This document shows positions 21,691 through 33,399 of a stretch of DNA of 64,000 nucleotides, piece by piece. Both the position numbers and the translations under genes were made by a program. Each line of letters opens with the position of its first letter. Position 1 is the first letter of the stretch. This DNA comes from Lentinula raphanica (Eukaryota > Basidiomycota > Agaricomycetes > Agaricales > Omphalotaceae): contig JANVFP010000023.1 of the NCBI GenBank assembly GCA_027919835.1, forward strand, positions 744,001 to 808,000, in the 5' to 3' direction. The notes beneath the pieces were generated by a model. It searched no databases, was not told the DNA's origin, and saw only the letters and a list, made by a program, of their open reading frames with translations.

Positions 21691-23654
21691 AGGACCGAGC
21701 CCTCGAGGTCTGAGTATAGAGTGTGATGATGAACCCACAAAATTCACAGTGAGCTGAATAGGGGTAATCAGGTTTGAATACACTTCAAAGATTTTGGGAA
21801 TGCAGTTGGGTGTATCAATGATAGTTAATCCATGACATTCACAGTGAGTTGGATAGATGAATACACTCCAAAGATGATGGGGATGCAGCTGGAGGTATTA
21901 GTGAAGTTATAGGGTAGGGGTTAGTGTATAGTCAAAGTGGTTGACAAACAGTTGAATGAGTTTTTGAAAGAATCGAGAGAAATAGGGGTTGGAACGCCGG
22001 TTTTGGCAATATCTTTGATATTTGCCGAAGTGCCGACATGCCGGTTGCCGAATTTCGCATCACATGTATCGGTTTAACATGTACCAGTTCCGGATTCCCT
22101 ATTCTTCATCATCTTTTGCACTCGACCACACCACTATCCACCATAGGCACTGAGAAGGACAACGCAAGGTCCGTAAGCTTGGATATGGTAGGAATTCCGT
22201 GAGTGCTTTGTCAATTCATTCTCTTTTCTGGCCTAACGCTATGAGGATAGTCCTCGTGGCCTCTTTCCGCCGACCCTCCTTCACATTCCGGACCCTCGAC
22301 CTTCACCCTTTCACCTGAACCTTTCAAAATTCTGTCGGACCCTGCTCGTTTGTGAAGGAAATGCTCGGCTATCTATGCAGTAAACAAAACAACGGTGCCA
22401 ACGTATGGATGGAGACGTTCAAGATGGAGGGAATGGTCCAGAAGGCGATGACAACTCGACGGACGTGGGCACGGTTACTAGAGGTTGGGATACCCGAGTT
22501 TCGAGGGCAACCAGGGGAATTGGGTAGTGAGGAAAGAGCGCGGTGGAACAAATGAATTGGAAGGGGTTGTATCAAGATAGGCCTGCAGGTGAGTGTTTCA
22601 TTGTTACTTTCTTCCATGTTCTAACGATTCGTGGGTAGAGAGTGCCCAATCCCGTGTAGGACCCTGGGCCATAACGTTGCTTGGCGGTCCACGCGTATTG
22701 AAGCCGAAGAAATGGAAAAACAAAACCGCCGTAAGGATACTACCCCCGATGTTGGCAGAGACATCGGCGACACGGACGGTTCAGAAGATGACGACGATTC
22801 AAGCACGCAAGCAGGGTTGTTGGGAACAGTGAGTACATGAGTTTCTGGGACAACTAGGTGTGTGTTCGCTGACTCTTTTTTCCGCTGGCCTAACGATATG
22901 CAAATAGGAACATAGTGGAACTCTCATTTTCTTTGCAACCTTCATTCTCATCCTGGACATTCGGCTCTCCTCCTCCAACCCGGTCTTTTCAAATCCTTGT
23001 CAGACCCTGCTCGTTTGTGGATCAAGTCCTCGGCTATCTACGCGGGTATTGAAGATAAGGAAACGAAATAGCGGCAATGACACCTGGACAGAGAATCGGC
23101 GAAGGGTACAATCTGGATGACAAGAACGACTCGACAGCGTGGACGAAGACTACTCGAGGGTGTGGACAAGGATAGCTTGATGGCGTGGACGAGGACAATT
23201 CAACGGCGTGCATGCGACGGAGTCGACGGCGGATGCCAATACAATCAGAGGACTACGCCAAATCAATGAGGGATGGGTCATTTGGATGATTTTGTGGCAT
23301 GACGCCTCGTTGTCCAGGGTGCGTGAACTGCTAATATCTTCTGATTGTTCTGAATTTCTGACAACCAGTTTTCGTTCTAGTCCTCGTTCCCTCGGCTACG
23401 AGCATGACAAGTCCCAACCCATTCCAACATCTGCCTGCATGTGGCAAGGGTCACCGTGTGTGCCGGTCCACTAGGCTATATTAGATGTTTTTTATGAACC
23501 TGCGTTTACGCAGAATACATTGGCGGGTTGACTGGGCTTTAGTACGCCTCATTTTCTTCCCATTCATCCGCGTTTGCTTACTCAAGTCTCAGTCCTCAAA
23601 AACAAGCAGTTTCCACCAGTGTATTCCCCATTTCTTTTTCACTATCTGCCCTCT
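21691..23654. other. Gypsy-2 3' region, upstream of the antisense gene; no clear gene
   Basis: I see no recognisable protein. Two imperfect copies of an about 80-bp unit (ATTCACAGTGAG ... GAATACAC ... CAAAGAT ... GGATGCAG) lie at about 21740-21900. A diverged duplication covers about 22205-22385 and 22870-23050, sharing GACCCTGCTCGTTTGTG and CTCGGCTATCTA. Pyrimidine-rich sequence and CTATATTA near 23477 precede the ATG at 23655, so the promoter of the antisense gene may be here. Confidence 0.45.
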
Positions 23655-24460
23655 ATGTCCTCATCTCAAACTCAACCTCTCTCTTCTGGATTGCCCTTAC
23701 AAGATCCACCAAATCCCCAATCAACTATCACTACCACTCTCCCGCTATTGACCACGGACGTTGTGACAACTGCGCTGTCTGGAATGGAGGTAACCATTCC
23801 CACAGGATACAGTAAAGCTTTTGTAAAAAACACTGATAAGTTATCGGGTACCTATTGCAAATAGTTGTGATAACCCGGAGGGGGTCCCGGAAATGGCCCC
23901 GGGGGGTGGTCATGCCTGTCACCACCTGTCACATATGGCTTATATTTACTGTTTTGGGTAATTAATAATCATCCAGATATTAAATAAGCAGTACATTTTC
24001 AAAAAAACCCGAAAATTCATAAAAATTCATAAAAAACCTAAAATGGCCTGATTAGGTCAGATCAGGATATGTAAGCAAATGACCTCATATGATAAAAAAT
24101 GATGTAGGGCCAATCTAGATACTAAAAATAGCCCAAAAAATCACTAAAAATGCAAAAAATATTTAGGGATGGTATAGAGCCTATTGCAGGCCCAGGCACA
24201 TCAAAATTACCAAAAAAGGAAAAATTTGATCATGATCTCATCTTGTAGCAAAAAATCTGAAAAAAATCCTAAAAATAGTCAAAAAATTCAGGGGTGCCTT
24301 GTTGGCCCTGAAAATGCAAAATAAAAAAAATACGCGACAAGTGTAAAAATTTTCATCACTCCAAATCATTCCAAATCCACTATACAGTCAGTATATATGA
24401 TGTATATGCTATATTTAGCATCCTAGTACCTTTATTGGACTAAAAATAGAACTTGATCTC

Positions 24461-24970
24461 TATCACAACTTAGAACTCACCTAGTTGTAGTTGCAAAGGT
24501 TGGGGATAGTGACAGAGTATGAGCACAAGTTGATCACAAGAGGATAAAAGATGTTCTTGAATCTGGGGGATCCCAGAGATACATGAGAGTATTTATACTA
24601 CTCTAGAGTGGAGCTACTATCTAATAATATCATAGTCCATATCATAGTTGGAGCTACATGAAGTCATTTATGAAGTCACTATGATTCATGGTGAAGTCAT
24701 CCATGAAGTCATCCTGTGGAGACTGTGGATGATTCATGGTGAAGTCATCTATGAAGTCATCCTGTGGATGCTTCACTTATTACATCATAAGACAACCTGT
24801 TGTAATGTAGATATGGTGCAGAGCAAGCATGTCCCATCACTGGTTGTACAAATGAAAATATGTATGGCACAGAGATGATCAAATGATAAACTACTACTGA
24901 TAATATGATAAGATAGAGATAGGAGATAAGATAAGTGATTAAGGTAGAGAATAGAGAGAAATCTGTGACA
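24461..24970 (-). repeat. Gypsy-1 left (3') LTR, 510 bp
   Basis: Read on the minus strand it starts TGTCACAGATTTC and ends GTTGTGATA. It contains several GAAGTCAT repeats (about 24658-24765). The pol stop codon lies inside it at 24939. By eye it is the same as 34764-35273. Confidence 0.92.
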
Positions 24971-27952
24971 TTACCCCCTCTTCAGATTCGAGCTCCGTTG
25001 AGAATATGTCCAGTTCCACACTTTCAATTGAATGATCAATCTGTTTTTTATATTCTCGAATTTTCTCTGGTGCATTTTTGAGATTTGCAGCAGGTTCCCA
25101 AGTATCATGATCTCGAGTAAAACCTTTCCATCTCACCAGATATTCCAATCTCTTTCTCTGAACTCGGTGTTGTAAAATTTTCTCCACCACCCATTCTTCC
25201 TCTCCATCAACTATTATAGTTTCAGGAGTAGGAGCCTTTTGTTCTGGAATGGTAGATTCTGTATAGGTAGCAAGCTTGCTAGCATGAAAAACAGGATGTA
25301 TCCCACGGTATTTTGGAGGTAGTTTCAGTTCAAAGGTCACATCTGATAGTTTTCTAATGATTTTAAATGGACCTTCAAATCTTGGCTGGAGAGCTCGTTC
25401 TGTAGTTTGATAGTCTTTAAGATTCAATAGAACCTTGTCTCCAACTTTAAAAGGTATGTTTTGAACTCCTTTGTCATAATACCATTTCATTCTTTCAGCT
25501 GCAAGCTTTAGAGCTGCTTTTGCTTGCTCTTGAGCTTCAAGTCTTTGTTGCATTATGTCATTAAAATCAATGGATCCCTGATTTTTAATGAGCATAGGAC
25601 CTGCACGAGGATGTCGACCATATTCCAGGAAGAAGGGACTCTCCTTGGTACCTTCATGTGCTTGATTGCTGTATGCAAACTCTGCTGTGCTTAGAAGATC
25701 GGCCCAGTCATTGAGATTATAGTCAACATAGCACCGAAGATATTGTTCCAGAATCTGGTTAACACGTTCTGTTTGTCCATCAGTTTGTGGATGATAGGCA
25801 GTTGACATAGTAGATTCAATCCCAAGTAGCCTGCACCATTCTTGAAAAACTTCAGCAGCAAACTGTGTTCCTCTATCAGATATTATTTGCAATGGGAGTC
25901 CATGCAGTGGATATATCCTGTCATAGAGTAACTTTGCTAAGTCTTTGGCTGTGAAATTATTTGTGATTGCAAAGAAGTGTGCACGCTTAGTCAAGCGATC
26001 TACCACAACACATATGGCATTGTGCTTTCCAGATGGTGGTAATTGAGTAATAAGGTCTATGGAAATAATTTCCCAAGGTCCATTTGGTACTCGATTAGGT
26101 TGTAAGGGTCCAAAAGGCTGTTGTGAGCGATTTTTCATCCGCTGACAAGTATCACAGCCTGAGACATAATTTTTTACAAAGACTGACATCCCTGGCCACC
26201 AATAGTTTCGAGAAATGAGTTCATAGGTTTTCCATCTACCAGGATGACCTGCTGATGGTAAATCATGATGCATTTGAACTATGCGTCTTCGTAGATGATC
26301 ATCTGTGCTCTTTGGAATATATATTTTACCACGGTAAAGTAGTAGACCATTTTCATAGTTCCACTCTTCTAGTGATTTCTTGAATTCACGTGGTCCTGAT
26401 GACAGAAGTGATTTGTAATCCTTTGTAACTTCATCAGTTAGCAAGGCTTCTTTGACCTCCCTTAGGATTTGTTCATCATTGATAGGCGATTCATGAGCAG
26501 CCTCAATAGCCTGAATGGCAAAAAATTCAGGTTTGAGTAAAATTTGATCTCGATTGTCGAGGTTTACCCCCTCCTCATGATCTGGCCTCCTGGACAGAGG
26601 GTCTTCAGCCTGCATTGTTTTCCCTGGCTTATGCCGTAGAGAATAATCAAAGCGAGTAAGATACAGAGCCCATCTCGCTTGTCTTCGTGTTAGCTTCTGG
26701 GCAGACCGGAAATAAGTCAAATTCTAATGATCTGACCATATTTCAAATTTTTCTGGATGACCTTCCAAGTAATGTCGATATTCTTCCAATGCTCGTATAA
26801 TTGCAAGCAATTCCTTGTCATATATCTCATAGTTACGTTCATGAACACTGAGTGACTTGGAATAGAAGGCAACTGGATGCCACAGATTGTCATCTGGGTC
26901 CAGTTGGTACAATACAGCTCCGACTGCAAAATCACTGGCATCTGTGCCTAGTCGGAAAGGATTAGTGTCATCTGGTATTCTTAAAATGGGAGCAGTTGTG
27001 AAAGCCTTTTTCAGCACTTCAAATGCTTCCTGTGCTATGTCATCCCAGAGCCAAGGTTGATCCTTTTTAGTGAGATTGGTGAGTGGCCTTGCAATCTTGG
27101 CAAAATCTTTAATAAATCTTCTGTAGAAATTTGCAAAGCCTAAGAATGCTTGAACATGTTTTACTTTTGTTGGTACAGGCCACTCAAGAACTCCAGCAAG
27201 CTTCTTTGGATCCATCTTCACATAACCCTTAGAAATAATCATTCCAAGGTAGTCTATACTGTCCTGCTCAAAAAAGCATTTTTCAGCTTTTGCATAGAGA
27301 TCATTGTCTCGAAGTCTTTGCAGCACTTCTCGAACAATCTCCCTGTGTTCTTCTTTGTCATTGCCAAATATAAGAATATCATCCAAGTACACCATTACTT
27401 TTCCTTTACGTATCAAGTCTCCGAGAATATCATTCATCATTGCCTGAAAGGTAGCTGGTGCATTGGAGAATCCAAAATACATGACTGTTGCCTCAAATAA
27501 ACCCCGCTTTGTAATGAATGCTGTTTTCCATTCATCCCCTTCACGAATTTGAACATTGTTGTATCCCCAGCGTAAGTCAATCTTTGTAAAGATTGAAGCC
27601 TGGCTGAGAGAGTCTATTAAGTCTGATATTCGAGGGATTGGATAGCGATTCTTAACAGTGATATCATTGAGAGCACGATAATCCATGACAGGCCGTAAGG
27701 AACCATCATGTTTCTTGACAAAGAAGAATGGAGCAGCAATAGGACTTTGAGATGGTCTAATATAGCCTTTCTTAAGTTCCTCATCAATCCATTCATCCAA
27801 AGAATTCCTTTCTTTTAAAGACAGTGGATAGATTTTTGATGGTTTGGGAAGAGTAGACCCTTCCTCAAAATCAATTGGATGGTCGTATGGTTTACGTTCT
27901 GGCATCCGCTCTGATCTTTTCTTTGAGAAGACGTCACCATAATCATATAACC
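24939..27952 (-). pseudogene. Gypsy-1 pol: RT, RNase H, integrase, chromodomain
   Basis: Downstream part of pol, from the foldback junction (YDYGDVFSKK) leftward. RT has YLDDILIFG. RNase H reaches IWSDH and is then stopped by TAG at 26724-26726, where the family has Gln (DHQNL), so CAG-to-TAG is likely. The frame resumes at once with NLTYFRS. Integrase shows the HHCC finger (HHDLPSAGHPG, CDTCQRM) and the DDE residues (VVDRLTKRA, SDRGTQF, STAYHPQTDGQTER). The C-terminus has a chromodomain (EYLVRWKGFTRDHDTWEPAANL), which in chromoviruses directs insertion to chromatin marks. It ends inside the 3' LTR. Two defects, the foldback and the TAG, separate it from the protease. Confidence 0.9.
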
Positions 27953-30900
27953 CACCCGTAGCTGTAGAAACTTCGCGAAGTAATCCGATAAGTTCCCACC
28001 ACAGCTTCGCGAAGTAACAGGACTCGCTCTCGAAGCTTAAAAAACCCTTCCGGGTAGGCCAGTAGGGCTCCGGAGGGTGCTCGGCTATTTAGTATATTTA
28101 ATAATATTTAATAATTCTTTTATTATTTAATAGGTATATTATAATAAATCTACTTTGCGAAGCTATACTGCACTTCGCGAAGTGACTACATTTACGGCAA
28201 TCATGAAATCAGGTAAATTAGGGTTAGATCATTACGTCATTGATTTCCTTTTTGGGTTATGATATTTTTGAATAGAAAAAAGCATAGAATGATATTATTG
28301 ACCTTGGAGTGCTAAAACATGACAGAGGAAACCAAAAATAGCTACAATGAGGTATTGGCTACCTCAGGCACATCAAAATTGCCTAAAAAGGAAATTGGTC
28401 CAAAATAGAACTTGATCTCATCAGATAGCAAAAAATCTGAAAAAATCATAAAAAATACTCAAAAAATTCAGGGTTGCCTCATTGGCCCTGAAAATGCAAA
28501 ATAAAAAAAATACGCGACAAGTGTAAAAGTGTTATCACTTCAAATCATACTAAATCTAGGTATATATAATGTACATGCTATTTTTAGCACACCTAGCACC
28601 CTCAGACACTTAGAATGACTTATATCATTCAATATATTCAGCACACTCAATGCTTGTTAAACTTAACACACTTGTTAATGAAAAAACTCAGAGTAGTAGT
28701 AATGTATATTATACTCAATACACGTAACACACTCAACAATGAAAAACCTGAAAACAGTGTCCATATGTGTTATACTTAAAACACATAATACACTTAACAA
28801 TGAAAAGTCTCGGAACAATACTAATGTATATCATACTCAACATATTTAACACACTCAACAATGAAAACCCTCAAAACAGTGTTCATGTGTGTTATACTTA
28901 AAACTCATTATACACTTAACAATGAAAAGTCTCAGAACAATACTAATGTATATCATGCTCAACACACTTAACACACTCAACAATGAAAACCCTCAAAAAA
29001 GTGTTCATGTGTGTTATACTTAAAACACATAATACACTTAGCAATGAAAAGTCTCAGAGCAATATTAATGTATATCATGCTCAACACACTTTACAATGAA
29101 AAAAGTCGGAACAGTGCTCATGTGTATTATACTTGATACACTTCATCAATCAATATAACACACTTAACAATAAAAAATCAGAGTAGTGTAATCACTCATA
29201 ACACATATCACACTGAACACACTTCATCAGTAAGAATAACATACCTTTAATAGGACATTGTTATGCTATAACACACATATAACAACGAGTTTTGGGCGCT
29301 TATGGGCGCTTATTTGATGTTTTTGAGTCGAAATTCATTAATACCTAACTCAATTATTTTTGTGAGGACTTTCTGTTGTGTCAGGATGTTGTATACATCA
29401 TACTCCCCTAGATACAACTCGGAGAGCTCAAAATTACAGCCTGTAGGGATAGCTATATCATGATCTTTTATGATTTAACAGTGTTTTAGGTAAATGACAA
29501 TACATATGTCCATGTATTGCATAGATTCCAAAGCTGTCTCATGGGGAGAGCACTCCTACAGTCTACTAACAGTGTATGAACATGATCCAGATACTCACCA
29601 TGACCATTGGACTCTGTAATATACATCTACATATTTCATGTATATTGGTGATATGTATACTTGCATGTAACTACAGATGTCATACTCAATGACTCCCATT
29701 GTGAGTCTCTTGGCTTTATGACACAGAGTAAGCATAGAATAGGTTGTAGGATGTCTCTTTTCATTGCCCAGAAGGAGTTTGACTTCAGAACATGGATGTA
29801 TGCACTGTGATTTACACAAAACAGTGTAAAATCATAAAAGATCATCATATATCCAGCCCTATAGGCTGTATTTTTGGTTCTCCAAATTGTATCTAGGAAG
29901 GTATGATATACACAACATTCTGACACAATATAAAGCCCACATAAAAATTATTGAGTGTGTTATCAATGATCTTCGACTCAAAAACACCAAATAAGCGCCC
30001 ATAAGCGCCCAAAACTCGTTGTTATATGTGTGTTATAATATAACAATGTCCCATTATAGGTGTGTTATACTTACTGATGAAGTGTGTTCAGTGTGATAAG
30101 TATAATGAGTGATTACACTACTCCAAGTTTTTGATTGTGAAGTGTGTTATATTGATTGATGAAGTGTATTAAGTATAACACACATGAGCACTGTTCCGAG
30201 TTTTTTCATTGTGAAGTGTGTTGAGTATGATATACATTAGTATTGTTCCGAGACTTTTCATTGTTACGTATATTATGAGTTTTAAGTATAACACACATGA
30301 ACACTGTTTTGAGGTTTTTCATTGTTGAGTGTGTTAAGTGTATTGAGTAAAATATACGTTACTACTGTTCTGAGCTTTTTCATTGTCAAGTGTGTTAAGT
30401 TTAATAAATTGAATGATAGTATAAGCCATTCTAAGTGTCTGAGGGTACTGGGTGTGCTAAAAATAGCATGTACATCATATATACCTAGATTTAGTATGAT
30501 TTGGAGTGATAACACTTTTACATTTGTCGCGTATTTTTTTTTATTTTGCATTTTCAGGGCCAATGAGGCAACCCTGAATTTTTTGAGTATTTTTTATGAT
30601 TTTTTCAGATTTTTTGCTATCTGATGAGATCAAGTTCTATTTTTGGACCAATTTCCTTTTTAGGCAATTTTGATGTGCCTGAGGTAGCCAATACCTCATT
30701 GTAGCTATTTTTGGTTTCCTCTGTCATGTTTTAGCACTTCAAGGTCAATAATATCATTCTATGCTTTTTTCTATTCAAAAATATCATAACCCAAAAAGGA
30801 AATCAATGACGTAATGATCTAACCCTAATTTACCTGATTTCATGATTGCCGTAAATGTAGTCACTTCGCGAAGTGCAGTATAGCTTCGCAAAGTAGATTT

Positions 30901-31074
30901 ATTATAATATACCTATTAAATATTATTAAATATACTAAATAGCCGAGCACCCCCCGGAGCCCTACTGGCCTACCCGGAAGGGTTTGTTGAGCTTCGAGAG
31001 CGAGTCCTGTTACTTCGCGAAGCTGTGGTGGAGACTTATCGGACTACTTCACGGAGTTTTTACAGCTTCAGCTG
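27953..31074. mobile_element. Inner foldback element with KDZ-type termini
   Basis: 3,122 bp flanked by TATAACC (27946-27952 and 31075-31081). Ends are CACCCGTAGCTGTAGAAAC and the inverse of an imperfect match, with CTTCGCGAAG palindromes inside both. The two arms pair from the ends to about 29525 and 29780, leaving a loop of about 250 bp; the whole forms a giant imperfect palindrome. The ends match the 3' end of the KDZ element at 4601-4618. It has no recognisable ORF. It splits the pol of gypsy-1 between PPWLY and DYGDVF. The core (GGGCGCTTATGGGCGCTTAT near 29288 and inverted near 29995) is shared with the outer foldback. Confidence 0.85.
28590..29250. repeat. About 120-bp tandem repeats in the foldback arm
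   Basis: Units built from CACTCAACAATGAAAA and CACTTAACAATGAAAAGTCT alternate with TGTGTTATACTTAAAACA and AATGTATATCAT blocks, about five times. The right arm (about 30050-30420) carries them inverted but with fewer units, so the arms are unequal here. No gene. Confidence 0.7.
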
Positions 31075-31856
31075 TATAACCATGGTGGTATAAGAGATTT
31101 CCACTTAGTGGTATCCTCATCTTCCTCAACAAATTCTTCTTCTAGATGTTTTTCATCAAACATAGCGGCAATAGTTGCTGCTTGTTTTTGCTCATCTGGA
31201 TTGTGCATGTCAATCCAGTTAATGTAAGGATTATCCATGTCCTCTTCTCCTAAATTGTCCAGTGAAGATTCCCATGGTAAATCTGGTTCGAGGTGAAGCT
31301 CATCAGCTCCAGCTTCATCAACTCGTATTTTACGGGCTCTAGATGCACATGTCTCTGAACACCTGGTGAACGCCCATTCCCCTGAATGCCAATCTATTTC
31401 TGGATTGTGTTTGTAGAGATAAGAGTATCCAATCATCATGTCCTTGTCACCTAGCTGAGTGACATATAGATACTGTATGGTTTTATGTGAACCAATTTGG
31501 ACATATGCTCGAACATACTCTTTTATCTCTCCTGCAACATTTGGCGTTCCATCCGCATTCAAAACTTGATACGGTTGTGCTATCTTATTTGTTACCAGGT
31601 GGTTTCTTTCAACATATCTTTTGTCGATGAAATTTGTTGTTGCTCCAGAGTCAACAAGAGCCTCGGCCTGCACTTTAAAACCGTATACCCAAAGTGTTAC
31701 TGAAAGTCTAAAAGATGATTTCTTGTTACGAGCAATATTATTTAAACAAGCTTCCATAACTACTTTATCTGATTTTTTATCAGTGCTGATATTGGGTACA
31801 CTATTTCCTGACTGTAGATCGCAGACATTATCCTCTACAGTCCCTCTGGAAAATCC
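31075..31856 (-). pseudogene. Gypsy-1 pol: N-terminal part with aspartic protease
   Basis: Frame -1 to gag, entered at about 31850. The retropepsin active site appears as VDSGATTNFID (about 31645), followed by the usual partner segment (KDMMIGYSYLYKHNPEIDW). An acidic linker leads to LIPPWLY, where the inner foldback ends the frame. The protease would process the gag-pol polyprotein. Reading continues beyond the foldback at 27952. Confidence 0.88.
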
Positions 31857-33301
31857 GCCTTGTATTGTTGACTTCTAGCCCATCGCGATGGCTTAGAAGG
31901 TCCTGCCTGCACTTCACCGACATGTGCAGTCGCTCCTTTTGCAGTGAGCTCAGGTAAACTAATATCAGGGGTGCTCGTGGAGTTGACATTGAGAGCATCA
32001 GCTGGGGGCGCTGGCTCTTGGCTGTCTATTTCATCAAATAATTCCATCAACCGCGCTTTGAATGATTTCTTATCACTCGGTGGTGGTTGTTTCCCTTTGT
32101 TTCCTTGACCAGATGCAGATGCAGATGATGAAGAGTTTTTATTGAAATTTGGCCTTTTGCCTTCATTTCCAGGCTTATCCCAGCAATCCACTGTATTGTG
32201 AGTCTTCGATTTTGCCTTTAAGCCCTTTCCGGCGCATATTTGGCAATATCGTTGTTTTTGCTCCTGGGAATTAACCTTTTCTGGGGTTTTGCCTTTACTC
32301 TTTTTTGCCGCATCTATCTCCATTGCATCTGGTTCATGACTGCCATTGCCTTTAGCATTATTGCCTGTGCCAAATATTACACTTTTAGTCTTTTCTGGAT
32401 GTAAGGCTTTATATGATAAAAGGAGAAGTTCCAGATAATCTTCCCATTTAGTAGGAGTCTTTCCGGAAATTTCCAACACAACAAGTGCATTACGCAACTC
32501 TTGTGAAATAACATCACGAAGCTTGTCGATATGAATACTATCTTGGTAGTCCACAATACGTGCAAGAGTGCGATATTGTTCAGCATATTTGATAAAGTCC
32601 TTACTAGCCAGTGACTTGTTTGTCCAAAGATGTGTGATTTCATTTTTAGCACCTTCTTTGTTATCACGGCGACCATAAATGGCATTGAGCTCATTGGCAA
32701 AGTTGTCCCAAGATCCCAGATCGTTTCCCAAACGTGTGTCATCAAAGTACTTTCTCATATAGTTTGTGGCAGGAGAACGCAACCTAGTAAGAGCAGTCAC
32801 AATTCTTTGATGATCTGTCACAATGCCTAAAGATGAGCAGTACAATGCGACTTGATTCATCCAATCTTCTAAGGTCATCTTGTTGTCTGTTCCAGAGAAG
32901 GTTGGTGGGTCAGGTACTTTGGGACCTCTGAATGGGCCAGCTCCAGCATCAGCAGGAAGCTTATCAAGCTGTGCCTTATAAGCTCGTAAAAGTTCTGCCT
33001 GAGTTTCGACAATCTGTCGAAGGCTACGAACTTCATTTGTTAAGTTCTCTTGATTGGTGAAGGCTGTAGTAAAAGCCTGATTCATCCAATCAGCAAGTCC
33101 ATTGACATTTCTGTTAATATATCCAATGGAAATGTTGGTAGTAGCCTCGTGAGCATTGCGAAGGAGTCGTCCAATCTGATTTTTCTGTTCATCAGTTTGA
33201 AATCCAATTGCTGCCATATCAATTCCTTGAGAGACAGCATTGGACCAAACTTGTCCATCATCGACTAATTCAACAACAGGGGTGAAAGGTGTGTAAGACA
33301 T
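31835..33301 (-). CDS. Gypsy-1 gag
   Basis: 488 residues from the ATG at 33301 (MSYTPFTPVVELVDDG). The middle (LEDWMNQVALYCSS, GSWDNFANELNAIYG, DFIKYAEQYRTLARIV) matches the capsid-like retrotransposon gag fold. A Lys-rich region carries a variant zinc knuckle (CQICAGKG, then HNTVDC), an RNA-binding element. It ends KADFPEGL at 31835. A TTT of the heptamer GGATTTT lies five codons before the stop and would allow a -1 shift into pol. An upstream extension without obvious homology is open in the same frame to 33403 but I prefer the ATG at 33301. Confidence 0.88.
   Translation of the reverse strand: MSYTPFTPVVELVDDGQVWSNAVSQGIDMAAIGFQTDEQKNQIGRLLRNAHEATTNISIGYINRNVNGLADWMNQAFTTAFTNQENLTNEVRSLRQIVETQAELLRAYKAQLDKLPADAGAGPFRGPKVPDPPTFSGTDNKMTLEDWMNQVALYCSSLGIVTDHQRIVTALTRLRSPATNYMRKYFDDTRLGNDLGSWDNFANELNAIYGRRDNKEGAKNEITHLWTNKSLASKDFIKYAEQYRTLARIVDYQDSIHIDKLRDVISQELRNALVVLEISGKTPTKWEDYLELLLLSYKALHPEKTKSVIFGTGNNAKGNGSHEPDAMEIDAAKKSKGKTPEKVNSQEQKQRYCQICAGKGLKAKSKTHNTVDCWDKPGNEGKRPNFNKNSSSSASASGQGNKGKQPPPSDKKSFKARLMELFDEIDSQEPAPPADALNVNSTSTPDISLPELTAKGATAHVGEVQAGPSKPSRWARSQQYKADFPEGL
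31850..31856 (-). promoter_or_regulatory. Putative -1 frameshift heptamer of gypsy-1
   Basis: Minus strand GGATTTT in the phase G GAT TTT, five codons before the gag stop; pol is open in the -1 frame from here. GGATTTT is a known non-canonical slippery site (dianthoviruses). The overlap is seen; its use is inferred. Confidence 0.5.
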
Positions 33302-33399
33302 TTTTTCTAGTTGTTTTGAAGTCAGATTATTTTTCAGACATAATATGAAAAAATGAATATATGAAAAAACACAAATGTTTGCCAGATTACATAAGACTA

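Noticed and set aside
27150..27500. Plus-strand ORF across gypsy-1 RT
   Set aside because: Antisense shadow of the RT reading frame, with no codon or family support.
28590..29250. Regular repeats in the foldback arm as a CRISPR-like array
   Set aside because: Units are contiguous tandem repeats without unique spacers, in a eukaryotic transposon, and appear inverted in the other arm.
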